Shown: positions 37,729 through 38,031 of the stretch, piece by piece
How positions within the stretch are numbered: position 1 is the first letter of the stretch
Layout: each line of letters starts with the position of its first letter
Made by a program: the position numbers and the translations under genes
Notes under the pieces: model-generated
Databases searched by the model: none
What the model saw: only the letters and a program-made list of their open reading frames with translations
Told to the model about the DNA's origin: nothing
Assembly: GCA_027483345.1 (NCBI GenBank)
Contig: JAIXUV010000220.1
Coordinates: 1-38,031 of the forward strand
Length of the DNA: 38,031 nucleotides
DNA from: Verrucomicrobiales bacterium
GTDB lineage: Bacteria > Verrucomicrobiota > Verrucomicrobiia > Limisphaerales > UBA9464
Direction: 5' to 3'

Positions 37729-38031
37729 TCATCGGCGATCCCAACCGGCACCGCGCACGAGCGTGCGGATCCGGAGGAGCTGGGTGTCGGCGGTGATGTA
37801 GAGTGTGCGCCCGTCGTCACCCCAGTTGCAGTTCGCCGTCGGCACACCGGTGTCCAGAAGGCCCAGGAGCTTGCCCGTCGGCGAGATCACGAGGATGCCG
37901 CCCGGACCGCTCGACCACAGGTTGCCGCGTTCGTCGACCTTCAAGCCGTCCGGCAGCCCCTTGCGCCCGGGCATCAGGGGGGAGGTGTCGAAGAAAGTGG
38001 AGCCGTCGCCGACCGTCCCATCCGGCTTCAC
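37729..38031 (-). CDS. SMP-30/gluconolactonase-like protein (C-terminal part, cut by window edge)
   Basis: Only the last 100 residues are in the window; the gene continues beyond 38031. They match the C-terminal blades of SMP-30-type beta-propeller lactonases: 'GLPDGLKVDERGNLW', a glycine-rich 'SSGPGGILVISPTGKLLG', then 'NCNWGDDGRTLYITADTQLLRI'. The PDG and N-x-WG segments include metal-ligand positions of this fold. The substrate (sugar lactone) is inferred from the family. It lies 58 bp upstream of the AlgH gene and could be co-transcribed. Confidence 0.85.
   Translation of the reverse strand: MKPDGTVGDGSTFFDTSPLMPGRKGLPDGLKVDERGNLWSSGPGGILVISPTGKLLGLLDTGVPTANCNWGDDGRTLYITADTQLLRIRTLVRGAGWDRR

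Overview
The window is about 38 kb of GC-rich, densely coding DNA (roughly 30 genes, two gene remnants) and looks like ordinary chromosome. A TonB-dependent receptor, a DUF481 porin-like protein, an mre/PBP2/RodA cell-wall operon and several signal-peptide proteins indicate a rod-shaped, Gram-negative-type cell. The small lipoproteins, secreted TPR and laminin-G-like proteins, scarcity of Shine-Dalgarno sequences and dispersed 'CGCNAAG' intergenic repeats suggest Verrucomicrobiota or a close relative. The lineage is an inference; no rRNA is present to settle it.

Layout, left to right. 1-3324: ferrous iron uptake operon feoA-feoA-feoB, ending in a hairpin-T terminator. 3402-3839: two decayed gene ends meeting at a seam (a pyridoxamine-phosphate-oxidase-like 3' end on the minus strand and the C-terminal Fis-type HTH of a sigma-54 activator on the plus strand). 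4163-8204 (minus): chaperones dnaK, groES, groEL with a strong terminator. 8462-11470: recF, converging on a pair of envelope genes (secreted protein plus DUF481 barrel). 11620-12675: PfkB-type kinase. 12916-15642: signalling block, an HDOD gene divergent from cheX and a receiver-receiver-STAS protein. 15682-19346: secreted Pro-rich, TPR, small helical and laminin-G-like proteins. 19368-21381: purine nucleoside phosphorylase divergent from biotin synthase, with a BirA-like operator before bioB. 21440-29171 (minus): elongasome operon mreB-mreC-mreD-mrdA-rodA-rng, with terminators at both ends. 29298-30219 (minus): a MreC-like coiled-coil protein and a tiny lipoprotein, closed by their own terminator. 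30604-33703: a 1008-residue TonB-dependent receptor and its terminator. 33818-34498: deoC. 34719-38031 (minus): phosphohexomutase, MTA/SAH nucleosidase-like protein, AlgH/YqgE and the C-terminal part of an SMP-30-type lactonase cut by the window edge.

Most functions are housekeeping: iron import, protein folding, recombination, wall elongation, nucleoside and deoxyribose-phosphate use, biotin. The least explained parts are the cheX/receiver-receiver-STAS/HDOD signalling block with its downstream secreted TPR cluster, the MreC-like gene pair beside the mre operon, and short inverted-repeat elements on both sides of the phosphohexomutase gene. No CRISPR array, tRNA, rRNA, transposase or prophage was seen.
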